DNA from: Neckera pumila
Taxonomy: Eukaryota; Streptophyta; Bryopsida; Hypnales; Neckeraceae
Length of the DNA: 64,000 bases
Direction: 5' to 3'
NCBI GenBank assembly: GCA_963969595.1
Contig: OZ018417.1
Coordinates: 17,238,501 to 17,302,500 of the forward strand
Made by a program: the position numbers and the translations under genes. The notes below the pieces were generated by a model. The model searched no databases. It worked only from the letters and a program-made list of their open reading frames with translations, and was not told the origin of the DNA. Every line of letters starts with the position of its first letter. Position 1 is the stretch's first letter. Positions 45,643 through 58,500 of the stretch are shown one piece after another.

Positions 45643-47399
45643 TCAAGCGACTTGATCTTCTTCTACTTTCTCCCTTGCAATGTAAATGCTACCAGAACAA
45701 ATACGAGTAGCACGCCACTTTTGGTGCTCCAACAAAGCGTTAGAATTATTGGAAGCAACGCATCTCTTGTCGGCCTGACTTGCTCCATCTTCAGGCTCAC
45801 CAACAATGTTGTCTTCTAGGAGCTCTGGTCGTAACTTTGCCGCATACCGATGATGTATTACCCTATACCAATGCTCATATTGTTGCAAAATGAAACTCTT
45901 CCAAGCTCGACCACCTCCGTGTTGAGTATGTTGCAAGTTGGTTGCCTTTGCAGTATAGTGGCTCTTCTCCATACCTTGGCAACTCCACACGGACAGACTA
46001 CCGTATGTCTCCACAAAGTATGGAGCATGTGTTACAACACTATAAGAAACCAATATTTTTTTTGACGTCAAAAAAAACATGATACCATGTTTGTTTAGAT
46101 GCAAAAAAAATCCGCGTTGATGTCCTACAAAATTTGTCAAAACAAACAAGCAAAAAACGTGCTCTGTTAGGCAAAAAATGTGCATATTTTGGGCTTATTT
46201 TTTTCTAACGTCTAATGGAACGCCCTATTGCAAGTGCCTTAGGGGGTGCCATATGGACGCCACGTAACTTCCACATCACCTTGTCATCCACAAGCAGTGC
46301 CATGTCATTTTGTTTTCATCCAAATTTTTTTTGATGTGTCTTATGACGTAGATCCAATAAAAATATGACATGGCATGCCTTGTCAGCACACTTTCAAGCC
46401 ATTAAAAAATTTTAAATTTTTTTTTAAACGTTAATTTAGATGTTTAGATAGACGTTTTTTGAAACATCAACTATTGCATATTATATCCATAAGTCAAGGC
46501 CAGTAGAAAATAATTATTTAAAAATTAAAAAAGAATTAAAAAAATGAACAAAAACAATTGTTGAGTTCAATTAAAAAAGACTTACCATCTACCATCAAGA
46601 AGATTTTTTATGGCCAAATGAAGGAATTACTTCATTAAACATTTGTAAGAATAAAGGGTTGAGAGGTCTTATTTATATCCATTGTCTGTCCATAGTGAGA
46701 CAAAAGATATGGGATAACTATAATATGGGAACTTGGCCATTGTAACTCTTGACGTTGTTGCAAACATCTATACATTGTTGCAGACATCTGGTTGTTCTTT
46801 TAGACATTTGGATGTTGTTCTAGACATCTAGACCATGTTGTTTCAGACATCTTGCATTGAACACAATTCTTGTTTAAAATATCCCATACGGGTTGTCAAT
46901 CTTCCTACCACCCTACTTGTATAAAGAGTTCATTTTTTCATCCATATTGCACATCCATCTATTGCCCTCTTTTTGCAAAGCATGCCATGTGGCTGCCCTT
47001 TTCCTACAATTTTCACATTTGGGCAGCATCCTACTATAGAGCATAATAATTTTTGTTCATTTACCATAACAAAAACGGATTTGCTTACTGACATGGCAAT
47101 CTGTGTTTTTTTGGACGTTCCAAAAATTGTGGTGATGTTTTTGTTGACGTCCACATTGACATGCCCGTCTGTGCTGACAAGAACTCGTCTGGCCTTCTTC
47201 CAGGTGCCCGTTTGTATGGACATCATGCAAAATTTCCATTGTTGCGACCTAGATTGCCATACGACGCAACATCAAAAAAAACACGACACGTTTTCTGCCA
47301 AACAACCCCAAAAACATGCCTTTCTTATAGTGCAAAAAGTATGCTGCGTCCAGCCACCAACAATCCACAAGTTAGAGAGAACCTAAGATTTTCTTGCAT
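45643..47399 (-). pseudogene. 152-codon ORF fragment interrupted by a CACTA element
   Basis: On the minus strand an ATG at 47399 opens a frame (MQENLRFSLTCGLLVAGRSI) that meets the element at its right border. Joining 47399-47333 to 46034-45643, with one CAA kept, gives 459 nt, exactly 153 codons including the stop, with no internal stop. The rest contains GSLSVWSCQGMEKSHYTAKA, NLQHTQHGGGRAW and SFILQQYEHWYRVIHHR. This Cys/His/Trp-rich sequence resembles, in my judgement, the C-terminal part of a transposase or other mobile-element protein rather than a housekeeping protein, but I cannot name the family. The fragment is probably only the last part of a longer gene. Confidence 0.45.
46038..47332 (-). 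mobile_element. CACTA-type element 4, 1,295 bp, CAA target duplication, relative of element 1
   Basis: It starts CACTATAAGAAACCAATA, and its reversed right end is CACTATAAGAAAGGCATG. CAA flanks both ends (46035-46037 and 47333-47335). Read in reverse it aligns along its length with the element at 38315: GTTTTTGGGGTTGT(C/T)TGGCA, GGCACCTGGAAGA-type and GACGTCAACAAAAACATCAC blocks at one end, and TGGGCTT(A/G)TTTTT and CTATTGCAAGTGCC at the other. I estimate roughly 80 per cent identity by eye. The two copies are 6.4 kb apart in inverted orientation. No transposase is encoded. Confidence 0.88.
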
Positions 47400-49591
47400 G
47401 TTTAGGCACGAGACTAACAAAATAATCATGAAATTCATTGAGATTTAGAATCTATTTCATGTATAGCCAGCATCAATTTTTGTTGGAGTCCACATTAGTA
47501 TCATCTGGGTCAAACATCAATCTTATTTGGAGTCAACAGTAGACTACAGTAGCCGGCAATTCACCATGTAGTGAGTTACATGTTCCTTCCCAAATGCCTT
47601 GATGTACAATTTCCCCCATGCCTCTACCTTTGCCTTAAATGTCTTCCTCTGCTCCCTAGTCAAGGTTAGGCCAGTGAGGTAAGGTTGTAATTTATCAAAG
47701 GCTTGCCACATTTCAAGTTTCAGTATCTATAAGGTTTGTTTTTTAAGACGCTCAGATTGCCCAAAAAACAAGATTGTCCATAACATTCTCATTCTGAGTC
47801 CAAATAGAATGAATCAAAGCTTCAAATGTAGACAAAAACATGATCTTTGAGAGAAAAAAATTTAAAAATAAAAATTCTTTTTTTTAAAATTTTTTTTTCT
47901 GCCCAACAAACTACTTTTTTGACTTCAAGTGGCATAACTTTTGCTTCTGGGCACCGATTGAAAAAAAATTTGTATTTTTAGATAGCTGATGTGATTTATT
48001 ATCTTCCAAAAAAGTTTTAAAAAATCAAGTTAAAATTTCAGGTCGCACGAGCTTGCCCAAAATTCCAAGTGTCTCCCAAGGGGACTTTGGTAGTTTAGAG
48101 GTTAAAGTTCTCCATTGGACAAGTTTGCCATAGTTGATCTAAACCCAATCCAATAAAGAATGAAATTTGCTCCAATCATGTTGCTCCTTTTCTTTACAAT
48201 TCTTGACCGATGCACTTCTCCATCATAATCTAAAGCGGCCCTTAACACACTAAGCCACATCCCACTCAAAAGAGCCAACATACATGGTCCTCATAACCCA
48301 CCATGAAAGTTCAACAAGGAAAAATCGGATGAAAAAATACCTCTAATTTCTGTCCAACTCATTTGATTGTCATCCAAACGCCACAAATTGGCGTCAACAA
48401 CATTCTAGGTGTTAAGGTGGATATTCCAAATGTGCCACTAATCCAAAACCACCATCATTACTTTGTGTATATCTTTAAAATAAATATGCACCTCTATGAG
48501 AGATACAATTTTCGAACCTTTACCAGAAAAAACTTTGACCCTTCATAATTTTTGCATACAATATCCAAATGCCACATTCTTTGGTGCATTAAAACCTCCT
48601 TCAGTCATTTGCTATCAAGAAAGTCTAAAAATTTGACCTAATAATAGTAATTAGGCATAGTAGCAAAAAGTGGCGGTTTGGCGGTATCTTGAAAGGATTA
48701 AGCTTCCTAAAACGAGGGATGCAAGTGCAGAGCCATTGAAAGGCCATCAGAAGCCACGCAATGTGCCACTTTGGAAAACAAATTGAATAGGAAACCAGTC
48801 CCTAGCGCCCAATTCAAAGGGTTTTTTTTCATTTGTTATGAAGTGCCAAAGTGGCAATATTGAATGTTATTAGTAGTGCTCCAAATTTCAACATTCATCC
48901 ACATATTGGATAGAAAAGAAAACATTAACATATATCATATATTGTATCCATATTTCAATTTTCATCCACAATCTGGCGATTTCATCCAAGATTTTTTTTA
49001 ATTTAAAGTTTTTTGGCGATTTTCTGGCCTCATCACTATTTTGTTGTACAGGCTTGGTGCATGGCCCACTATTTTGGTGCAAATTGACGACAAATGGGAA
49101 CCCCACCAAAAAACTGCCCCAGTTCGTCAGTTTCGTCCCCACCACCACCACGAAATGCGTCGCTGGCCTATCACTCCCGCTCCGTCCCCCCTACTCCACG
49201 TCTCCCTCCCCGGCCTGCTCGCACATTCCACTGCATTGGGGCTTCGAATCACGACGTAAACTTCTCACAGGAGCAATCTCAGTAGTCAAGCCCACAAGAA
49301 TGCCAATCACAGGTTGAGTATCATACACAACACACGCACAGCACGACCCACCAATCTCCTCGCTGTCGTGCTCATGGAGCAACTTCCCATACCAGTAGCA
49401 CAGTAGCTCAAAATCTCCTCTCCGACCTGGCCATGGCAAAGCCCATCTTGTGGCTGCGCACACGCAACCGCAATTGACAAGACAGTGCTGAGCTCGTGAG
49501 AAGCGCCCATCCGCAGCTGGAAAGTGGTCTCAATTGGACTGAATTTGAGGGTTGCATTGGTTAGGAGGAGTGAGGAGGAGGAAGAGAGGCT
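47400..49591. other. Intergenic DNA and 5' region of the ABCB28 gene
   Basis: No gene is supported between 47400 and 49100. A stretch at about 47870-48110 resembles, in reverse, the right half of the TTAA element family (GCATAACTTTTGCTTCTGGGCACCGATTGAAAAAAAAT, then GTTTAGAGGTTAAAG), so it is an old relic. From about 49120 the sequence is GC-rich with CC-rich blocks (CACCACCACCACGAAATGCG; CTCCGTCCCCCCTACTCC), as expected for the promoter and 5' UTR of the gene at 49592. I see no TATA box that I would defend. Confidence 0.45.
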
Positions 49592-52500
49592 ATGGCGACG
49601 ATGGCTATGCGTCAATTTAGCTTGACGCCCACGAATGCGCACAGCAGCAGCTGCTGCTGGGCGATTCCCAAGAGCCCACCGCCGTGTGTATTGGGTTTGG
49701 GTCAGATTCGGCTCTCGTCGTACTCGAAGAAGCAGAAGGAGCCGAAGTCGGGGTTCTTGGGAGGAGATGGGTCAATTCGGAGCTTGCGTGTGGGGGCGAA
49801 GGGTTTGGTTGTGAAGAAGCGGAGATGTGCGACGACGACGACACGAGCGGCGTTCATTTCCCCGCCGGCGGACCCGCAGTTTGCGCGGTTGGACCAGGAT
49901 CGCTTGGAGGACTTGCTGGGGTCGGTGCCGGTGGCGCCGCGAGGGCCCAAGGCGATTATCACGTGGGGGGTGATTGCGGGCTTGTTGTGGAAGCAGAAGC
50001 TGCGGCTCACGGTGGCGGCGTTGGCGCTGGTGGCGGCGACGTCGTGCACGCTCACCATGCCGCTCTTTTCAGGTCTTGCTCCTAATTCTCGCTCTCTGTG
50101 CTTTTACATACTGTTTTCTTAGGCAATGCAGCTTAATTTTTTAATACTATGGGGAGAGCTTCGTATGATCACTGTGAACAAAGCGATTGGTATGATCGCT
50201 GCAGGATAGGGATTGGTGTCGTGATATTGTGGACCATTTTGAGATCATATTGTGGCCTCCTCCATATGGTTTTGAGACCATGAGGATTGGTAGGATCTTT
50301 GCAACACTGATTTTGTTTGCTGGTACCATTTTTTAAATCATATTATGACCTCCAGAAGATTTTTGAGACCACGGGGATTGGTAGGAGCACTGCAACACTA
50401 GAATTGGTTTACTGGTATCATATTAGGGCTCCTGTAGGATCACTGTGACCACAGGGATTGGTAGGATCCTTCAGGATAGGAATTGGTTTGCTGTATCATG
50501 TTGAGCTTGAGCCCTCTGTATGATCACTCTGACCGTTAGAATGGGTTTACTGATATCACGTTGAGACCTCCGTGTGCTCACAGTGATGGTAGTGAGTTTT
50601 TGATCGAGAATTGTCATATTAGGGTAGCGCTCCTGCCTTCTCCCATTCGTTTATCGCAATGAATGGGTGTGTTCTTCAATTGAGAGATGTGGCCTCCACC
50701 AAGTCCTCTAGTGAGCACTCTCAACAAATTGGTTGAAACTCAATTCATTGAGACGTGGAGATGACATATGGAAGATGAAGAAGTTTGCATGGAGAATGCA
50801 TTAGATTTTGCTGAGATATCATTTTGAGTATTGTGTTGAGAAATTGTCAAAATATTAGGCAAGAGAAATGGGGATGAAGTGAAAGGGATTGGGATGAAAT
50901 CTTAAATTTTAACAAGTTCACTGAAATCTACTGTGACTACCCTTAATTCATTTTGAGCTGACATTGTTCAGGGCGATGTTGTGGGCAGGTAAATTCTTTG
51001 AGACCCTGATAGGAGCGCGGAAGGAGCCGCTGGGAGAGCTTCTAGCCAAGCTGGGAGGAATCTACGTGTTGGAGCCCATGTTAACGGTGATATTTGTTAC
51101 GAATATGGTTCATGTGTGGGAGAATGTGATGGCTAACTTACGCTCACAGGTGTTTCGTCGCATTTTGATCCAGAAGGTACTGTCTTTTCCTTCTTTTCAG
51201 CATTCTGTTTCTTACTTCTCAGTTCTGATGTTCTGATGCAACCACACTTAATTGCGACACTTTGGGTGTAGAGAATAGTTGATATTTTTAGAATGGTTGG
51301 ATTTTAAAGTATTCCGCTTGGCAAATCATAGTGGATTCCAGCGCACCAAAGAATGCATTATTTGGATACCATAGGCAAAAGTTGTAAGTGTCAAGGTTTT
51401 ATTGATACATGATTTTGAATCGACATTAGTTTTGACGTTGAGGTGTAGGGTGTTGCAATTAGGTCTAGTTGCCTTATTCCATTCTTGTTCAAGTGCCAGC
51501 AACATCCTATTTGTTTGGCATGGGTACGTGCTGAATTTGGTGAGTGATTCACTTACTCTGTATTTCCTTACTGTCTCAGGTGGAGTTTTTTGACCGTCAT
51601 AAGGTACTGTCTTCGTCTTCCTTTGAAAAGCATTAGCAATTGTGATTATTGATGTCTTTGCCAAGGGGAAGCATTTGGGCTTTTTTTGAGTTCGTTTTCT
51701 GGTCTTGGGTAACGGTTTAAAGGTCTTTATGGCAGCGTGCATGGCCAGGTTGGTGAACTCAGTGGACTTCTTTCTCAAGATTTGGGGGCCATTAAGGATC
51801 TTATAAACGAAAACGTCTCTCGAGATCGTGGCTTACGAGCTTTCTCAGAGGTTAGATGCTCCTCCTTATTTTGTTCGAAAATGCGTAGTGACCGCCGTAT
51901 GGAAATCTTGAGAAGATACATGTTCATCCAAGATACTAATTGAAACTGTATCTGTTGCATTGATTGAAACGCCCAGAACGGAGGGCCACTTTAGATTGCA
52001 CAGCTTGAAGCAACTAGAATAAAAAATCCATTAACTTTTTGACATCTTTAAAAGTACATATTTTGAGCTGATGTACTTGAGGTGACAAGAGGTAACAAGT
52101 ATTCAATCTACCTAGAAGAGGAATAACTTGAAGCCTTGATATCTCAAATATATTTAGCAGGCCACATAGGAGCCGCGTGAGCACTACCTCTCCTCTTCAT
52201 GCTCATTCTTCTTGGACTATGGGAAAGTCAACATTGAACAAAATGAATAAAATTGGATTATTGCGCCAATAAAGGTAAAGAACTTCTTGTTATCTGAAGC
52301 TTGCTGCTTCGACCTGTCTAATCTAAAGTAACACTTAATGTTCAGATACAAATTGCGCAATCTTCAATCTAGAGCCTTTACAACTTACTGCGGCAGTTGC
52401 TCACTGTTCCTGGTGGTGTTTGTGCAGATGACGGGGACACTTATTATTCTCTTTTTACTATCCGCGCAGCTTGCTCCTGTTCTTGCGGTGTTGATGCTCA

Positions 52501-55500
52501 CCATCTCTGCTATAGTAGGTGAGCACTGTTCCTCTTTCTCCCACTTGACCTTTTAGAGCCATTAAGGGGTGAGTCACCACTTTGTAAATGTAAATCACGC
52601 AACATTCTTGAGTAGTATCAATGCCAACTAAGAGTTATTTAGAACAAGCAATGTCAAATTAGACCGAATCAAGCACAATTAAGACTGGCTCATTGGCTTG
52701 AGGAGCTCTTACTTATTCAAATTGAGCTCAACTTTGCAAACTTTTCACGCCAATTCAAAGGGTTCCAAACAAGGGTTCTCTAGAATGTTATGCATCTTCT
52801 ATACTTCTCAATGAGAACATGTTTGGTCTCGTTCAGGAGTAATGTTGTGTTAAATTTTGCGGTTTGAGACCTAATTCATATGGTGTTGTGTTGATGACTT
52901 GTTCATTTATATCCTGTCAACTTCATACTTCCTCTCTATAGTGGTTCTCTCTAAGCGTGTTATAGCGTTTTTCTAAATGTAGAAAGCACAATTTTCGTGA
53001 TTTGATTCACCTTCAGTATGTCGTTTGTAAGTCATTATAAACTCTAATGTCCGGCGTTTGCAGCAATCTACAAGCGGTCAACAATGCAGGTTTTTAAAGC
53101 TCATGGCATGGTTCAGGCTCGAATTATTGACTGTGCCAGTGAGACATTTTCAGCCATTCGGACGGTCAGTGTTTAATTTATTCCTGTGGTGCTTCTTATT
53201 TTGTATTGTTTAGAACTAGATCGTCACATTTGCTCTTGCGGAATCGGGTAATTCTTACAACCTTTAAGGTCCACCTCCTGTGCGTGTCTCCAATATGTTA
53301 TGTGTTATATTTTATGGGCTCTAATTCTGTGCAGAAGTTTTTGAGCATTTTAAACTTTTCGGATGATCAATCAAGTCACCAGTATTTCACGACGAATCCA
53401 ATCCTCAATACTTGTTGGTTTTTATGCAGGTTCGATCATTTGGTGGTGAAAGAAGGCAGACAGGAATGTTTGATGAAATGGTAAGACTATCAAACATATC
53501 ACTCTTGATAATGTTGGTGCTTTTTTGTTATTGGTATCTGAGGCAGTGGAACAATCGTTTTGTTGGTAATCTTTTGAGAACTTATTATGAATTTTTGAAG
53601 AAAAAGTGAAGGAAACTTATATTGAATACAAAATGAATTAAAAAAGGTAGACATCGACTTTTTTGAATGTTTTTTTTAATTCAATTTCTCGTTTAACCCC
53701 TAAGTACCCAAATTAAACATAGAACGCCCTCTTTGGAAGCTAATAGTCAATTATAGTCACTTGTAAAGGTGTTTTATCGTTCAAAGGTGTAGGTATGATT
53801 TTTTCTTTCTATTCGCACAATTTGCTAACTTGGAGTTTCTTGAATAACTTATTTCCGTTCCTATAGATATGGAAGCGGACACTTTTGGCCTTTTGGGGCT
53901 CTGAAGAATTGTTTGTGATGGACCAGGTCTTAGCATACCAAAAAAGTGGAGACAGATTGGGCTGGTTGAAATCTACAAACGAGTCTTGGACTCGAGTTGC
54001 GATTTACGTCTCCTTGATGGCGCTTTACGTTCTCGGCGGAGCAAAAGTCAAATCTGTAATTGATGCTTGACCTACCTATCGTTCAATGACAGATTTCTCA
54101 AAACTTCTTTTTTATCCGTGGATTTAATTGTTCTCCTTTGCTTGTAGGGAGAGCTGCCAATTGGGACAATGGTTTCCTTCATCGGATACACGTTCACTCT
54201 AACATTTGCGGTACGCTCAACAACTAATGCCACATATGATTCTTTACATTTGCACTATACCTGACTTGAAGCAGTTGCGCTCGGAATCTTTCATTGGACT
54301 TTTCTTTTTATATATCTGTGTAATGTCCTTTTAGAGCAATAATTGGTTGCTGATAATGAGTGTCTCAAAACATCCAAGCAGTCTAAAGATATTTGTGTTA
54401 ATTACTCTTGGTCCAATTCCACAATGGTTGATCATGAAATAGATAAACACTAGGATTGTTACAGTGCAAGGTATTCTTGGAGTACATCAAGACAAATGTA
54501 TTAAATAGAGATTGTAACTTGCCACCCAATCACAGAAGAGAGATCCTCAGTTGTTTGCGCTTGCCAGGCTTGGTGTGCCCCTACTACAGCAGTGGTTTAG
54601 CCCTTTGGTCTTTCGGCTTATTATTCTATTTTATGTATCTCACGATGTATGTGAAATTAACATAGTGTGCCATAGAGTAGATGAATTTTTTGGTTAAATT
54701 ATGAACCTTGGGACCATGGGACCGCCACAGCTTTTGAATGAATTGTCACTCAAGCAACTAGTAATAAGTCAAGAAGTGGCTATCGCCAGATCCGGAGCTC
54801 TGTTAACGATGTTCATTACTAGGTGCACTAATGTATGGTGTTCAAATTGTATAGCCTACAAAATAGTGTATCGTACATTGATTAGGATAAGTTGTGTACC
54901 CTAGCTACCTGTGAGCTTCTAGTCCCCTGATAACGTGAAGTAGCTTTCATTTCCAACAGGTATTGACTTTATTGTGCTGATAATATTAATTTGTTCATGA
55001 GCAGGTGCAAGGGTTTGTGAATACCCTGGCCGATCTTCAAGGCATGCTCTCGGCCGTCAAGCGTATCAACAGCATTGTGGGCAGAGCAGAGGTAGATGAG
55101 TGGCTGGCTCATGGATTGGAACGAGAAGCGCGTGGAGAGTTACAGAGCAGTGATGAGTGCGCAAGTTCTGTGGACACCGGGGTGTTGGTTCCTCCTCACA
55201 ATGGGACAGCCGCCCATTCGCTCAACTATGACTCCAAAAAAAGTGTTTGTGAATTGGCATGGTCGGGCGATGTTGTACTCGAAGGTCAGTTTGTCTAATT
55301 CTGGAAACTGTACTTTTCTGCGGTTCCCGAAATAAAGTCAGGCGCCCTATCTTCCATTGAAACATAGGAGTGTGAAGTGTTGTCATCAAGACATAGATTC
55401 TAAATAGATGTATGCAAATTGATAGGTGCAGTAAAATACCGGTCAAAATAAAGTGACCCACACTAGATAGACTTAAGAGTGCAGCTGATCGAGGTTTTAA

Positions 55501-58500
55501 TTTAATGATGCTATGGCTGATGACAACCACATCATACCGTATCTTTTTGTGCATGTATGGAAGGCCAAGCTGCAAAATGAGGTTATGAAGCCAAAAAGAG
55601 TTAGTAACTAAGGAATAGGCTTATTTATTGTACGAGATAAGGTTCAAGGGTATCTTCAATAGCTAGTACCGATTGAGGAGGGGTGAGCAAAGTTCAGGCG
55701 CACATAAACACACCCAGTTAAGACAAACGAAAAGTGTAGAGACAATGTGTATTAAGTTGGGGACAAGCGTAGGTAAGACGGAGACACTAGGGGCAACAAC
55801 AAGGTTACGAACTTCCTGTGAGAGACCCAGCCCTAAGTTATGTTGTTATTTTTTTTTTGGTGCTCACTTCGATGATCTGTCTTGGTCTGCAGATGTATTT
55901 TTCGCATATCCTCTTCGACCAGAGGCACTTGTCCTGAAAGGAATCAACCTTCACTTGAAGCGCAGCACTGTGACTGCAGTAGTGGGGTCAAGTGGTGCTG
56001 GCAAGAGCACAATCGTGCAGCTACTTGCCCGGTTTTACGAGGTTCTCCCTTTCGTCAAACTCTCATAATTAAAAATGTGTGATGTTGTGCCCTCAGTCCG
56101 TAACATTCTTGAGAATCTGCCTCAACACCCTTGAAATTAATGAACTTTATGCAAGAAAGGAATTCAGATATTTTGGGGACTCTGTCTTTACCTCGGGTGT
56201 TGCTCGCATGAGAATTATTTATTTCCTTTCAGTGAATGTTCCCATGCGAGCTTATGTGACAGTGATTGCATGATTGACAATGAAACAAATTGCTCCACAA
56301 GTAGTCCATTTCTTAAATATTTTTGCGCTCTAGATCCTTTTAAATGTGGTGCGAGCTTTAGAATGTTGTGTTTGATGTCCTTTTAGGCTCGTTGACAATA
56401 CATGCATATGTGAACACTTGAATAGGCAATATGCTTGAATTTCTTCTGTTATTTTCAAGCAACGAATGTGCAACATGCCTATTCCTGCAGCCAAGTGACG
56501 GTCGGGTAACCCTATCCGGTATCGATGTTCGGAAGTTTGACAAGTCTGAATGGGCCCGGGCAATATCCATCGTGAATCAGGTACAGTACACAAAAGTTTA
56601 GGGTTTAGGGTAACGTTTAGAAGTGCAACTATATTTTCCATTTATGTGCGAAAATCGATTACTCTAATTGAATTGGACCAGTAAACTGACTTCTTAGTCT
56701 GTGCATCAGGAGCCAGTGCTATTTGCAATGACTGTATCAGAGAATATCGCTTATGGTTTACCCAACAAAGAGGTATCTGAAACGGAGATCTTAGCAGCGG
56801 CTAAAGCTGCCAACGCACATGACTTTATTGTATCACTTCCCGAGGTAACAACGTACAAATTAAGCGTCCTTTCTTCAAATCAGTTTTTTAGTATAATCCT
56901 TCAGGTATTTTTGCCATGATATAATGGGGAGGCTTCTTTATGATCTCTGTGACCATAGGAAGACCTCTTCGTCAATCACTGGGAGGATTCTCTTTTAAAT
57001 TTCTTGGAACAATCTAATATCACTGGTAACCATGTTTACGTGATGGTGAGACAACTCTGCAAATTGTTGGATACACAGTATTTATTCGCCTTGATGCAAA
57101 ACTCTTATAGCATCGATGGACTTGGATCTAATCACCTTGAAGAATTGGTTTTGCAGGGCTACAATACTATGGTAGGAGAGCGAGGAAGTCTACTTAGTGG
57201 TGGTCAACGCCAGGTATGCTTCATAGATTAAACTGCGGATACTAGTTGATCCCTTTTACTACCAGGCCGAATTATGGTGTGCATAGAGGAGACATTACAG
57301 GCCCGTCAAGGGATGTAAATGAATGACTACTGCCTGCTTTTTTTTTTCTGCAGAGAATAGCAATCGCTAGGGCATTGTTGAAGAACGCTCCTATTTTGAT
57401 CTTAGATGAGGTATGCACCATTTCCTATCTCCTTTACTCCTCTTGTGAAGTTCAATCAGTGCATAGAGAGCGCATTGCCGCAGGTTGAATAGTCGTTTAT
57501 GTTGAATGCAAGTCTCAGTTAACGTCTGGCTTGTGTGGAGATTTTTCTAGCTTCCATGAGATATGCAATACTCTTGGTTTAAAGGTAGTCTAGTTTCATG
57601 ATCAAGACCTTACTACTTCAAACTTCAACTATTCTTAACTTCTCCATACAGTATTTAAATAAAACCTATTTTTGTGATTAAAACCCCTTGCAAAGAATGT
57701 GAACAGAACCCGTACAATGGAACCCACTCTTATAATGGAATTCGCTCGTAACAGCTGAAAGACATGGGAATGGGTTCCCTACCTTAGTAAATATCTGGAG
57801 CTTGTAGCCAACCTTCAGCCTACAATGCAAGGACGTTATGCAAATGGCTGTACTGAAAGTTTTTCATGTTGCAGGCCACCAGCTCTTTGGATAGCGTGAG
57901 CGAGCGGCTAGTACAAGGCGCGCTTGATCGACTTATGAAGGTCCGTGCCATTTCCCTGTCCAATTCTCAATTTTTGACAGCAAGCACTAATCTTTTATGT
58001 TTTGGGGGGTGGAGATGGAAGAATTTGCAACAGAGCGGTGACATTAGACATGGTTTCCTGTGTACATAACTTTTTAGAGCAGTGGGGAGGCTACGCCCTC
58101 TCCCTTGTTCATCATCCTAAGTTGTTTCATTTCAAAATCCGTACTATACCCCTGTGAGGTTAATTGAAATAAAACCTGAAGATATTGGGAGAGCTTTGTG
58201 TTTTGAGTTCATTTTATTTGTACGTCTTGTAGATGCTTTTTGCAAGGATTTAAAGACAGCTGCACAAGAATTTTGTGAATCATCGCTGCGGTTATGTGAA
58301 TTCTATTGTCTATTTTTTTAACATTTGATGTTGTGGTTGCAGGGACGTACTACACTGGTGATAGCTCATAGATTGAGCACTGTCCAAGCTGCAAACCAAA
58401 TTGCTGTCTGTGCAGATGGATCTGTAACAGAGATTGGAACACATGCAGAGCTAATTGCCAAAGAAGGCGTTTACGCTGCTCTTGTGAATACGCAAAGGCT

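Noticed and set aside
45850..46185. ORFs that run across the left border of the CACTA element at 46038
   Set aside because: Part of each reading frame is transposon end; the coding flank is explained better by joining across the element.
49617..50085. Several 75-133 codon ORFs around ABCB28 exon 1
   Set aside because: They are other-frame shadows of the transit-peptide exon, which itself is supported by the full-length match.
55673..56068. 131-codon ORF that includes the Walker A exon
   Set aside because: Only 55893-56041 is exon; the upstream part is intron 10 read through by chance, and the acceptor at 55892 gives the correct phase.
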